NCBI RefSeq assembly: GCF_000715075.1
Contig: NC_134101.1
Coordinates: 139,638,237-139,702,236, forward strand
Direction: 5' to 3'
DNA: 64,000 bases
Source of the DNA: Nicotiana tabacum
Taxonomy: Eukaryota > Streptophyta > Magnoliopsida > Solanales > Solanaceae
Shown: positions 11,431-22,817 of the stretch, one piece after another
Numbering within the stretch: the first letter of the stretch is position 1
How the letters are laid out: each line of letters opens with the position of its first letter
Made by a program: the position numbers and the translations under genes
The notes under the pieces: generated by a model
Databases searched by the model: none
What the model saw: the letters and a program-made list of their open reading frames with translations, nothing else
Told to the model about the DNA's origin: nothing

Positions 11431-13829
11431 TTTAAAAAGATAATCTTAGAATGACTACATTGTTTCTATTAAGTTTAGTCTTTAAAATAAAGAAAGAAAA
11501 TCCTAATTAATTAGGAGTTAGAAAAATTAAGAACATGTAACATACTAATTGCTAGATTAGGACCAATATTAAATGAAAGAATTTTAAAGAAAAAAAAATT
11601 CGAAATTATAAATAAAATAAGAAATTCGACAACTAATATTCAAAAGAAATCAAATATAGCTAGATTGAAGCTCGCATTGTTATATATAAAAAAAACAACT
11701 ATTGGAATTAATTATTCATAACCATTTGAAACTAGATTTAACCACAATTACTAAAGCTTATTAGAAAGATTATTAAACTTAAACATTATCTAGTCTTGTT
11801 TGGCTTTAACTAAATTTAACTATCCATTTATGATTGACCTACTGTTGACCATATTAAAACTTTCATAGCTAGTGAATTAACCCATTTTTGCCAAGCTTAT
11901 TCACTAAAGACCAACTTATGTTATTTTTCTCTTATTCCAATTATTAAACAGTAATACATGAAATAGCCTAAATACAATCAGTAAAAGAAACGAAGAAAAA
12001 AAAACGAAATTAAAACTTCAAAGTTCCATTCTTCATGTATTCATGCTTCACATTTTTTAGCTTGCAATAGCTAGTATTACAGTCGTGTACCTGGTATTTG
12101 AATACAAGGAAAGGAAGAATAGGATCAGCAGCAGTAGAAACAACGCAACAACAACAAACAACCAGCAGTCAGAAAACCCAGCAGTAGACTTGAAAACCAA
12201 ACAGAAATTCCAGCAACCACTCAATAAAGCAATAACAAAGGACCAATAGTTAACTCAAGAAGCCAATTGAAAATCCCGGAAGTAAATAGTAGGCAGAGAT
12301 CACACTCAGGAATACACGGAAATAGTATTCGGATATTTTTAGAAATCCTCTTCTTCAAGATTAAAAGTATGTTCTTATCTCCTCTTTAGTTCTGAAATTT
12401 TTTATCTCTCCCAAAATTCTTTTTTTTTTAAGTGTCAAATGAGTCCTCTTATACCTCAAGCAAGACTACCTTTTCTTTTTACCTCTTTTACTTTTTAACC
12501 CCATATTCTTTACTATGTGCACCCTTTAACTTTTTATTATTACCTACACTTTTACTTTAATAAAAGTAGTCAACGTGAGCCCCCCATGTTCACTCTTTTT
12601 GAAAAGAAGACATCATTATCAACCTTTTCCTTTTTGCTTTTATTATTATGTCTTGTCCCCCACCATAATTAAATAATCCGTAATTGGTTGATTCCCGTTT
12701 TATCCTAAAACTACTGTTACGCCCTAATTAAAAATCTGTTCAAACTTCAGAATTATCTAAGAACCTAAAATTAAATTACCAGCTATAACCAATCTGTAAT
12801 CCAATTCAATCAACAAATTCAAACTTAAACGATGAACAACAAATCAACAATCAGAATTATTTTGACTGAACGATATTTTTAACAACACATATATCTTCAG
12901 ATTCAATAATATTAACAAATTGAACATAACAAATAAGTAGATTTGAATTTCTAAATTCACTAATCATTTGATCTTTAAACTAAATCTAACAACATTACAA
13001 CCAAGATGAATATTCAAATTAAATCAAGCATTTAAAACATAAACTCACATTAAATGACCGGATTAAGAACGAACTTCAACCAAAAGATGAACACGAATTT
13101 AATCTAAACTAATCAACAAAGATGGATGATTCCAGCGATTAAACTACCCTATTTCTATATTACAACTAAATTCTTTTAAAACGAATAAAAACAAACCGAA
13201 GAAGAAATAATTATTTGAATTTCAACTTAAATCTAACAACATTAAAATTAAATTAACCATTTCTTTTTTAAAAATTAAACTAAAATTAAACTAACAATTT
13301 CTTTTACATTAAAAATAAACTAACAATTTCAATTTGAATCTAACAACATTAAAATAAACTAACAATTTTTTTTTACAAAAATAAATAAAACACATGAAAC
13401 AAACTAAAAAATAATTAATTAAATTTCAATTCGAATCTAACAACATTAAAATTAAACTAACAATTTCTTTTACAAATTAAACTAAAATTAAAATAACAAT
13501 TTCTTTTTACATTAAAATTAAACTAACAATTTCAATTTGACTCTAACAATATTAAATTAAGCTAACAATAAAATTAACATGAAACAAACTGAAAAATAAT
13601 TAATTAAATTTCAATTTGATTCTAACAACATTAAAAATTAACTGAAAAACTAATTAATTAAGCGATAAACACGAACAAAACAAAAATCAAACATTTATCG
13701 ATTTTTAAATCCGAGAATATCAAAACAAAATACGGACAAAATGAAACTCAAACCCACTAACCGGATCGAAACGACGAACAACTTGAATGAAACAAATCTG
13801 CCCGGAAATAATTATCGCCCCAAATTAAT

Positions 13830-14345
13830 TCGACGACGACGACGAAGAAGGAGCAACAAGGCAGCCATGGCCGCGCGAAGCTGGAGTAGAAGAAGCATCG
13901 AGCAGCAGCAGTGACGGGGCAGCAGTAGCGACGAGCCTAGCAGGAGCGGAGCAGCAGCCATGGTGCGACGAGATCTCGAGCTTGAAGACGCAACCATGGC
14001 AATGAGGATCTCGTCCATGGCTGGACGTAGCAGGAGTAGCAACAACAATAACGAAGAAGAAGAAACACCAACGCAGCCGTGAAGAAGGAGAAGCAGCAAC
14101 GTGCGACGGGGTGGAGAAGAAGACGCAGCAACAACCATGAGTGTCGAGCTCAAGCTCGAGCTTGATGAAGAAGATGAAGCAGTGGCAGCAGGGTCTTGTT
14201 TGGACGAAGAACGAAGGAGGAGCAGCAGGGTCTGTTTGGACGAAGAACGAAGGAGGAAGCAGCAGCCATGAACGTTGGTTGTTCATGGTGGAGCTGGTTT
14301 TGCACTGTGTATGTGTTGATGTGTGTGTGTGTGAGTGTGACGGGG
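13830..14345 (-). repeat. GC-rich triplet-repeat block in the E3 3' LTR
   Basis: Within an otherwise AT-rich LTR, this block is full of GCAGCAG, GACGAAGAAG and GACGACGAC triplets and ends in a (TG)n run at about 14312-14336. It yields overlapping low-complexity frames on both strands (serine/leucine-rich on the minus strand). They change in length and sequence in the other LTR, so they are not treated as genes. Confidence 0.7.
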
Positions 14346-15234
14346 TGAAGGGGAAGGATACAGAAGGGAAAAGGCAGCCATGGGAGAGGCTTTGATGAAG
14401 CTTGGGGAGGAAGAAGGAAAAGAGAGGGGGGAGGGGCGGATGGTTAGGTCTTGTTTTTTAGTGTTTTTACAATTTTTTTTCAAGAATGAAAATAAAAAGG
14501 GTGGGGTGAGGTTTTGGGTTATGGACTGGGTCGACCCAGTTCGAAATGGACTGGGTCGTTTGGGAAGATTGAGTCTTTTTGGGCCTGTGGTTCAAAATTG
14601 AAGAAGAGGCCTAATTCCGATTTTCTTTTATATTTTTGCTCTCTTTTCTTTTACTTCCTAATTAATAAAACTAAAATTCTAAAATAACTTATAAACTAAA
14701 TTAACCTATAAAAAATACTAATTAATTCCAAATAACTATTATCGCACATTTAAATAGCAATTAACGATAAAATCTCACAATTTAGACGTTAAATGCTAAA
14801 AATGCAGTGTTCATTATTTTTATGATTTTTTCATTTTGTAAACAAACTTAATTAAATATTAAACTCAAATGCGACATATTTTTATATTTTTTATTAATCT
14901 AACAAATAAACATGCATAGACAAAAATGCAAATAATTACACAGAAATGCCACGAAGAACACAAAAATTGCACACAAAGGAAAATTGTTTTGTTTTGAAAT
15001 TTTGGGAGTAATTCCCCTTGCTCTAGTTGCCTTGCTTTCTTGTCGGCTTGTGTTTCCTCTGGTGCCTTTTTTCGAAAACTGCTAGGGATGACACTGGCCT
15101 TTTGCCTTTTTGAACATAAGTATTATTATTCTGTTCTGTCTGCTGGGGACACCGCTTCCTACATTAAAGCTTGTTATGCTGGGGATCTTTATTGTACTCC
15201 CCCTCATTACTGACTTCTATTTGATCTTGAAATG

Positions 15235-16065
15235 TACTCCTCTGTTCTGCAGGCGGGCTCCTGACTTCAACAACTTAAAAATATAACGACCTCCGTTCTA
15301 CAGGCGGGCTCCTGACTTCAATAACTTCTTAAATTTTAACACCTCCATTCTCCAGGCGGGCTCCTGACTTCTTCAACTTCGAAAAATAAATCAGCCTCCA
15401 TTCTCCAGGCGGGCTCCTGACTTCTTCAACTTTGAAAAATAAATCAGCCTCCATTCTCCAGGCGGGCTCCTGACTTCAACAACTTTCTCAACATAATTCA
15501 GCCTCCATTCTCCAGGCGGGCTCCTGACTTCTACAACTTTCTCAAAATAATTCAGCCTCCATTCTCCAGGCGGGCTCCTGACTTCTCCAACTTTCAAAAT
15601 AATTCAGCCTCCATTCTCCAGACGGGCTCCTGACTTCTCTAACTTTGAAAAATAAATCAACCTCCATTCTCCAGGTGGGCTCCTGACTTCAACAACTTCT
15701 TAAATTTTAACACCTCCATTCTCCAGGCGGGCTCCTGACTTCTTCAACTTCGAAAAATAAATCAGCCTCCATTCTCCAGGCGGGCTCCTGACTTCTCTAA
15801 CTTTGAAAAATAAATCAGCCTCCATTCTCCAGGCGAGCTCTTGACTTCTTCAACTTCGAAAAATATCCATTCTCTAGGCGGGCTCCTGACTTCAACAACT
15901 TTCTCAAAATAATTCAGCCTCCGTTCTTTAGGCGGGCTCCTGACTTCAACAACTTTCTCAAAATAATTCAGCCTCCATTCTCCAGGCGGGCTCCTGACTT
16001 CAACAACTTCTTAAATTCTAACACCTCCATTCTCCAGGCGGGCTCCTGACTTCTTCAACTGCTTC
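15235..16065 (-). repeat. tandem array, 16 units of about 53 bases, in the E3 3' region
   Basis: The core CCAGGCGGGCTCCTGACTTC recurs at 15252, 15303, 15355, 15408, 15461, 15515, 15569, 15621, 15674, 15726, 15779, 15832, 15877, 15931, 15985 and 16037 (position of the GGCGGG-like word). Spacing is mostly 51-54 bases, with one 45-base unit. Spacers fall into a few alternating types (CTTCAACTTCGAAAAATAAA-like, CAACTTTCTCAAAATAATTC-like), suggesting higher-order duplication. Confidence 0.9.
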
Positions 16066-17654
16066 CTTCAAAATTGGTGTTTTATTCCTCTGAAAATTGC
16101 TGGGGATAACACCGATATTTTATTTCATCAATATGTCATTTTCCTTCTTCAAAGACTATTTCCTTTAAAGCTGGTGCTTTCACTTCCCTGAAACCTGCCG
16201 GGAATAACACTGCTGGGGAATTATCTTTCTCCTTTTAACAATGGTGGGGATGATACTGATTATCTTGCTTCTTTCAAGATTGCTTTTCTCTTAAAACTTG
16301 TATCTCCCTTATCGTATACTGCTGGGGATTTTTCTTCCTTCAACACTTGTGTTATCTTCTCTCTTTCCCAAATGACTATCTGATTTTAAGAAAATTTTCG
16401 TAATGAGAGAAAATTTTCTGCCCCAGTTTGATAATCTTCTTTGTGACCCTGTCTTCCTGCGGTCAATAATATTTCCTTTCCCTGTTTCAAATCAAAGAAA
16501 AACTTGTTAGTTTAAAACGGGGCGAGTGGTCGTGCCACTTCTGCTGGGGATGATTTTTCCCTTTTCTTTTCCTTGCTTTGCTATAAAACTTGCTGGGGAG
16601 AATATTGATTGTTGGGGCTGGGTTTTTTTCTTTTCTCTTCCTTCCCCGCTCTGTGTTGTTCGACTATTGTGGAACCTGGTCGAGAATTTATCGGAGTTTT
16701 TCCCGTATCTCGCACATCTGCTGGGGATCCTCTTGGAATTTAATCCATAACTTCCCTTGGAAATTTGGGCCTCTTAGGATCTAGACTCATTCATCATTTG
16801 GTCTTGCGAAAAACTTCTTTTCGCTTTGTCACCTTATCTTTGGCTTGTCCTTTTCGCATTTTGCTTTGCACCATTTTGGCAACTGGTAATAAGCTCTGAA
16901 AATCCTTTTCAAAAATAAACTGTTGGGGAAATAAAATCTTTTAAACCAAGAAATGAAAGCGTGATAATTTTAAAGATAGAAAAAGAAGTCTTTCTGAACA
17001 AACGCTGGGGAAAAAGAAAAGAAAAGAACTTATCTGAATGATATGGCCAACCCCAACGATCATGTCGTGCATTCCGGATTGATCAACTCAGTCTATTTGT
17101 ATCAATCAATCTTTCGGATGGCCTCATCTTGCTGGGGATAAATAAATACTCAACTTTTGCCAAATGTGGACCTTTTCCGCCAATCTCGCCTTGTCGCCTC
17201 ATAGTGCCCTTCGAGGGGTTTTCACTAATAAGACTCTCTCATTTCTCTCAACTCCCGTCGCCTCATGGTGCCTGTGAAGGTTTTCACCGATAAGACTCTC
17301 TCATTTTATTTTATTTTTCAGCTGGGGATTGGAGCGTTGTCGATATGACGCTCTTTGTTGGGGATTCTTTCGGCTATCAATTTATTTCCAGTTTATGATC
17401 CTCTTCTCTGCTGAGGATCAGAGTGTTGTTCCCGACTTCCACGTGCATGAACTTGGCACTTCTCGGTTACTGATCGGGAGGTCTTTTTTGGATATCAATA
17501 TGGTTTTTTGTGTATGGCTAAAAAGAAAAGGGGTATCAAAAGTTTAAAATAATTTGGAGGGGTGAAACAGTACAACTCTTGGAATCAAACTTTCTTTTCA
17601 CAACTTCTGCCCCAGTTCTTCTTGCTTGGGGATTTTTATTTTTTAGTTACACTA

Positions 17655-17713
17655 TGACCGAGCCGTGAGGCGCCTACGTATCCTTCTTTGAGGAATCAGG
17701 TCAAACGTAGTTC
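17655..17713 (-). other. conserved hairpin motif, copy 3 (after integrase)
   Basis: On the minus strand it runs from GAACTACG (17713-17706) to TACGTAGGC (17680-17672) and on to a short GCC/GGC hairpin. The outer pairing is CTACG with CGTAG; the inner stem is TCCT with AGGA around CAAAGA. It lies about 240 bases downstream of the integrase stop. Two sister copies are at 25404-25464 and 28041-28101. Confidence 0.7.
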
Positions 17714-17949
17714 CCACTTCCTTTGTTTTTCTTATGATTTTTCTTTTGTCTTTATTATTGTTTTTCTCTTTTTTTTTTCTTTTTTTCTTTTTAATTACTA
17801 ACTCCAAAGGAGGGATATAAAAGAATAAATAAGGCTCAAAAAGGGTAAGCAAATGTTAAAGTGTTTGGATAGAAGAAAGAATTGCCTCCGTCATTTCATT
17901 CTCCGATAAATGCCAACCACAAACAAATGACAATTACAACCAAAAGAGA

Positions 17950-19134
17950 TCATACATAATATCTCTTAACTGCGTCGGAATTGATAGCCATGTCGACGCA
18001 TTTCCCTTCGATATCTGTTAAACATAAAGCACCATTAGACAACACTCTGGTTACAATGAATGGTCCTTGACAATTTGGGGCGAACTTGCCCTTTGCTTCT
18101 GCTTGGTGTGGCAGGATTCGTTTCAATACTTGTTGCCCCACTTCAAATTTTCTGGGGCGCACCCTCTTGTTGTAGGCTCTTGCCATTCTCCTTTGATATA
18201 ACTGGCCATGACACACGGCTGCCAATCTCTTTTCATCAATCAACCTCTACTGCTCCAAACGGGTTTTGACCCACTCATCGTCATCAATCTCAGCCTTGAC
18301 GACAATCCGAAGGGATGGAATTTCCACTTCCGCCGGTATTACTGCTTCAGTTCCATATACCAACAAATAAGGGGTTGCACCTACTGAAGTCCGGACGGTA
18401 GTGCGATAACCCAACAATGCAAATGGTAATTTTTTATGCCATTGCCTGGATCCTTCTACCATCTTCCTCAATATCTTCTTGATGTTCTTGTTGGCTGCTT
18501 CAACAGCTCCATTTGCCTTGGGACGATAAGGTGTGGAATTACGGTGTGTAATCTTAAATTGTTCACATACTTCTCTCATCAAATTGCTGTTAAGATTAGC
18601 ACCATTGTCCGTGATTATCACTTTCGGGATCCCAAATCTACAGATGATATGGGAATGGACAAAATCCACCACTGCCTTCTTGGTCACTGACTTGAAAGTT
18701 TTGGCTTCAACCCACTTAGTAAAATAATCGATGGCCACCAGAATGAACCTGTGACCGTTCGAAGCTGCCAGCTCAATAGGCCCAATGACATCCATGCCCC
18801 ATGCCACAAATAGCCATGGTGCTGACATTGTGAGCAATTCCGTTGGTGGAGAATGAATCAGATCTCCGTGTATCTGACACTGATGGCATTTTCGTACGAA
18901 ACTGATACAATCATGCTCCATAGTGAGCCAATAATATCCTGCTCGAAGAATCTTCTTCGCCAATACATATCCGCTCATGTGTGGCCCACAAACTCCAGCA
19001 TGTACATCTGTCATAACAGTCGTGGCTTGACTGACATCTATACATCTCAGCAATCCCAAATCTGGGGTTCTTTTGTACAACACTCCTCCACTGAGGAAGA
19101 AACCACTTGACAATCGCCGAATGGCTCTTTTTTT
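17950..19134 (-). pseudogene. int: E3 integrase (one stop)
   Basis: Integrase domain of the Tat polyprotein, which inserts the cDNA into host chromatin. The zinc-binding His residues are in HAGVCGPH and the Cys pair in CHQC. The catalytic triad is present: aspartate in WGMDVIGP, aspartate in IITDNGAN and glutamate in NGAVEAANK. A C-terminal region with CQGPFIV resembles the GPY/F motif. No chromodomain follows, as expected for Tat. The frame is offset from RT by one base at a run of seven T (19128-19134), and one TAG interrupts it at 18247-18249. The product ends at a stop at 17950. All catalytic residues are intact, so decay looks recent. Confidence 0.9.
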
Positions 19135-21426
19135 ATCTCCGGTGCCTGCTCCGGGTATATCCCCATCCTAAGGTACTCCTTGATGTCATAAAACCATGGC
19201 TCGCCATCCACTTCTTCCTCTATCATGTTGCAATAGGCATGCTGATCACGAACCTGGATGTGCAACGGGTCAACATGAATTTTGTCTGGGTGGTGCAGCA
19301 TTGATGCTAAAGTGGCCAATGCATCGGCAACCTCATTATGAACTCTTGGGATGTGTATGAACTCCACTAATCGAAATTGCTTGCTCAGATCGTGCAAACA
19401 TTGTCGATATGGTATGAGCTTCAAATCCCGTGTTTCCCATTCACCCTGAATCTGATGCACCAGGAGGTCCGAGTCCCCCAAGACCAAGACGTCCTGGACA
19501 TCCATGTCTTCCGCTAATCGCAAACCCAAAATGCATGCCTCATACTCAGCCATGTTGTTGGTACAATAGAAACGCAGTTGAGCTGTAACAGGATAATGAC
19601 GTCCTGTTTCAGAAATAAGCACTGCTCCTATTCCAACTCCCTTCGCATTTGCGGCTCCATCAAAGAAAAGCTTCCAACCGGGTTCCTCAAGTAACTCCAA
19701 CTCATCTATATGCATTACTTCCTCGTCAGGAAAATACGTCCTCAATGACTCGTATTCTTTATCAACAGGATTCTCAGCCAAGTGATCTGCCAACGCTTGG
19801 GCCTTAATGGCTGTCCTCGTCACATAGACAATGTCAAACTCCGTGAGTAATATTTGCCATTTTGCTAACCTTCCTGTGGGCATAGGTTTTTGGAAAATAT
19901 ACTTTTGCGGATCTAAGCGGGAAATGAGATAAGTAGTATATGAGGATAAATAATGTTTCAATTTCTGGGCCACCCAAGTTAGGGCGCAACATGTCTTCTC
20001 GAGTTGAGTGTACTTAACCTCATATACTGTAAACTTCTTGCTGAGATAATAGATGGCTTGCTCTTTTCTTCCTGTAATGTCGTGTTGCCCCAACATGCAA
20101 CCAAACGAATTCTCCAAGACCGTTAGATAAAGAATTAATGGTCTTCCCGGCTCAGGGGGAACCAATACAGGTGGATTTGATAAATATTCTTTGATCTGGT
20201 CGAATGCCTCCTGGCATTTCGCCGTCCATCCTACCGCGACATCCTTCTTCAATAGTCGAAAAATGGGTTCACAGGTTGCTGTGAGATGAGCAATAAATCT
20301 GCTGATGTAATTCAACCTTCCCAACAGACTCACTACTTCTGTCTTGTTCTTCGGCGGTGGCAAATCTTGGATAGATTTGATCTTTGACGGATCCAGTTCA
20401 ATACCTCGCCGACTGACGATGAATCCCAAAAGCTTCCCAGATGGAACACCAAATGCACATTTGGCCGGGTTGAGCTTAATATCATACCTTCGAAGTCTTT
20501 GAAAGAACTTCCTTAGGTCTGCTACGTGGTCTTCCTGATGCTTGGACTTTATGGTCACATCGTCTACATACACCTCAATTTCTTTGTGGATCATGTCATG
20601 AAATACAATGGTCATTGCTCTCATGTACGTCGCTCCAGCATTCTTCAAACCAAATGGCATTACCTTGTAGCAGTAAGTTCCCCACGGCGTAATGAAGGCT
20701 GTCTTTTTCGCATCTTCCTTATCCATCAGAATCTGATGATACCCAGCATAGCAATCCACAAAAGATCCGATCTCACGTCCGGAACAATTGTCGATCAAGA
20801 TATGGATGTTGGGTAAAGGAAAGTTATCTTTAGGGCTTGCCCTATTCAAATTACGGTAATCGACGCATACCCTGATCTTTCCATCTTTCTTTGGTACCGG
20901 CACCACATTAGCCAGCCAATCAGGATATCGAGTGACACGAATAACCTTTGCTTGCAGCTTCTTGGTTACATCTTCTTTAATCTTCACACTCATATCCGTT
21001 TTGAACTTCCTCAATTTCTGCTTGACGGGAGGGCATGCCGGGTCAGTGGGCAATTTATGAACCACTAAATCTGTGCTTAAACCCGGCATGTCATCATACG
21101 ACCATGCAAAAACATCTTTGAACTCAACAAGTGTTTTGATCAATTCCTCCCTAATACTTGGTGCAATATGGATGCTTATTTTAGTTTCTCTGATATCGCC
21201 GACATCCCCTAAATTGATGGCTTCGGTGTCATTTAAGTTGGGTTTGCATTTTTCTTCAAACTGGCTTAACTCCCTTTTTATCTCCTCGAATGCTTCATCC
21301 TCATCGTATTCCGATTCATTATCATAATCGACCTCTTGTATGATTAACTCGGAATCAGATTGATCTTTTAGACTAGGTTGAAGATCCGTTGTGCATGCCA
21401 TGTCACTAGAACCAGTATGAAAAGAA
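19135..21426 (-). pseudogene. pol: E3 reverse transcriptase, RNase H and archaeal-type RNase H (exon 2)
   Basis: Open without stops from the intron acceptor to the frameshift at 19128-19134. An acidic leader (EYDEDEAFEEIK) precedes RT, which has VPVPKKDGKIRVCVDYRNLN, MPFGLKNAG and an intact YVDD box (20559-20570). The first RNase H is degenerate: YLTVLENSFGCML replaces the usual aspartate-bearing strand. After a linker, a second RNase H of archaeal type has KLFFDGAAN, NMAEYEAC, LGDSDLL and VADALA, keeping the D-E-D-D set. Two RNase H domains with the first decayed is the hallmark of plant Tat elements. This is the best-preserved coding stretch in the window. Confidence 0.93.
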
Positions 21427-21621
21427 CTGTTCAGAAAAAGAAACGAAAGAAACAAAATTAAAAATAATAACTTATAAAATAAAAAATAAAGAAGAAACTT
21501 TTCATTTTATTGAATTATGGGATAATAAGGTTTCACACTTTATTGAACACAATAAAAAGAAATCTGGATTACAACCCTGGAATAATCCAGAAAACAGAAA
21601 AGGAAAGTCAGAGCCAACTAC
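21427..21621 (-). other. E3 intron between protease and RT (195 bases)
   Basis: On the minus strand a donor GTAGTTGG (starting 21621) and an acceptor TTTTCTGAACAG (ending 21427) bound an AT- and T-rich stretch. Its length is divisible by three, and splicing joins protease and RT in one frame across a split codon. Without splicing, a TAG in the first bases of the intron (21618-21620) ends translation after protease. This matches the intron described for Ogre elements, where splicing regulates the Gag-Pro to Gag-Pro-Pol ratio. Confidence 0.8.
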
Positions 21622-22815
21622 CAGGACTCCCTCCAAGTAGGAAGAGGAGTAGCCATCCAATTGTTGACCTTGACCTTAGGACCCACAAACTGTATGTTTG
21701 CCTTACTGGAACCCTCTCCAGCTTCTATCATGTTGACGTCGGCAAACACTCTTCCAAAGCTTTCATTCAAATCTCCGTTTGGCCCCATCAGAGGTCCAAG
21801 AACTTTCGGGACCGACAACTTTCTGCACTCTACTTTGACAAATGATCTGGACAGGCGAGGGACTGGTTTAGGAAGGACCCAAACTCTTTTCTTCAATTTG
21901 CGGGCTCGCTTCACATCCGCTGCAGTAGGCTTGAATCCCAGCCCAAAAGTTTCCAGGTTCTTGGGCAAAGAGACTGGCTGGATCATTCCCTGCAGATCAA
22001 CCCCCAGACCTTTTCCTGGTACAAACCCATTATTCAACATTTCTGATGCTATCATGAAGGTTGCAGCTGTGATTCTGGGAAGTGAAAGGCCCCCGCCCTC
22101 TGGAATTTTGTCTACTGAGACTGCGTCGAAAACCTGATAAACCCATGGGCCCTTATCATCGTCGGTTTCTATGAAGGGCACAATAGCATCGCTGACGGCA
22201 TGTGTGCCGTCATCCCCCTGTACCACAATCTCTTGTCTATCCCATTCAAACTTGACCATTTGATGCAGTGTAGAAGGCACTGCTTTGGCTGCATGGATCC
22301 AGGGTCGTCCTAACAAAAGATTGTACGACACCGCCACATCTATTACTTGAAATTCCATGGTGAACTCGACCGGACCAATGGTTAATTCCAGTACGATATC
22401 ACCCACTGTGTCAGTGCCACCCCCATCAAAACCTCGGACGCAGACACTGTTCTTGTGGATCCTATCATCTGCAACCTTTAGTTTGTTCAGAGTAACTAAA
22501 GGGCAGATATTGGCACTTGACCCATTATCAATTAGTGCTCGAGTAACCACCGATTCTTCGCATTTTACCGTCAGATAGAGTGTTGTGTTGTGTTCAGTAC
22601 CCTCTACCGGTAACTCATCGTCAGAGAATGTCACTCAGTTTACTTCAAAGATCTTGTACACTACTTTATCCAAATGGTTCACTGATATCTTGTCCAGGAC
22701 ATAGGCCTCGTTCAGAATCTTCATTAAGGCCTGACAATGATCGTTTGAATGGATTAACAAGGATAGCAACAAAATCTGGGCTGGGGTCTTTCTCAATTGC
22801 TCTATAATTGAGTAA
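21622..22815 (-). pseudogene. pro: E3 protease region with G-patch-like stretch
   Basis: Aspartic protease that would cut the polyprotein. The active site reads ALIDNGSSANICP, with a downstream NLLLGRPWIH strand typical of retropepsins. Further on, NNGFVPGKGLGVDLQG resembles a G-patch glycine pattern. It is in frame with the last part of gag through two stops: TAG at 22818-22820 and TGA at 22635-22637. It ends at the intron donor. DNG instead of DTG/DSG at the active site is common in Tat elements. Apart from the upstream stops the region is open. Confidence 0.85.
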
Positions 22816-22817
22816 TC

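Larger units (their letters stand above)
10388..15014 (-). repeat. E3 3' LTR (inner end truncated)
   Basis: It matches the E3 5' LTR (29000-33716) nearly base for base. In about 380 bases compared by eye (11440-11820 against 30060-30440) there are about four substitutions and two one-base indels. The match ends at GGGAGTAATTC (15014). The final 30 bases of the LTR, including its TG end and the CACGTG seen at 33705, are missing, and no polypurine tract follows. An (ATT)n run lies at 10727-10761. Confidence 0.9.
15015..17949 (-). other. E3 3' untranslated region
   Basis: About 2.9 kb lie between the integrase stop and the 3' LTR. No credible coding frame is present. The region holds a 16-unit tandem array (15235-16065), one copy of the three-fold hairpin motif (17655-17713) and many dispersed TGCTGGGGA-type words. 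A long repeat-bearing 3' region is typical of Tat elements. Confidence 0.8.

Noticed and set aside
13812..14601. Several overlapping 60-150 codon frames on both strands (also 32366-33274)
   Set aside because: Low-complexity triplet repeats open frames by chance. Frames change length between the two LTRs and lack any domain. Kept only as a repeat block.
15235..16065. Regularly spaced repeats resembling a CRISPR array
   Set aside because: The spacers are near-identical variants, not unique. The array lies in the 3' region of a plant retroelement and there are no cas genes.
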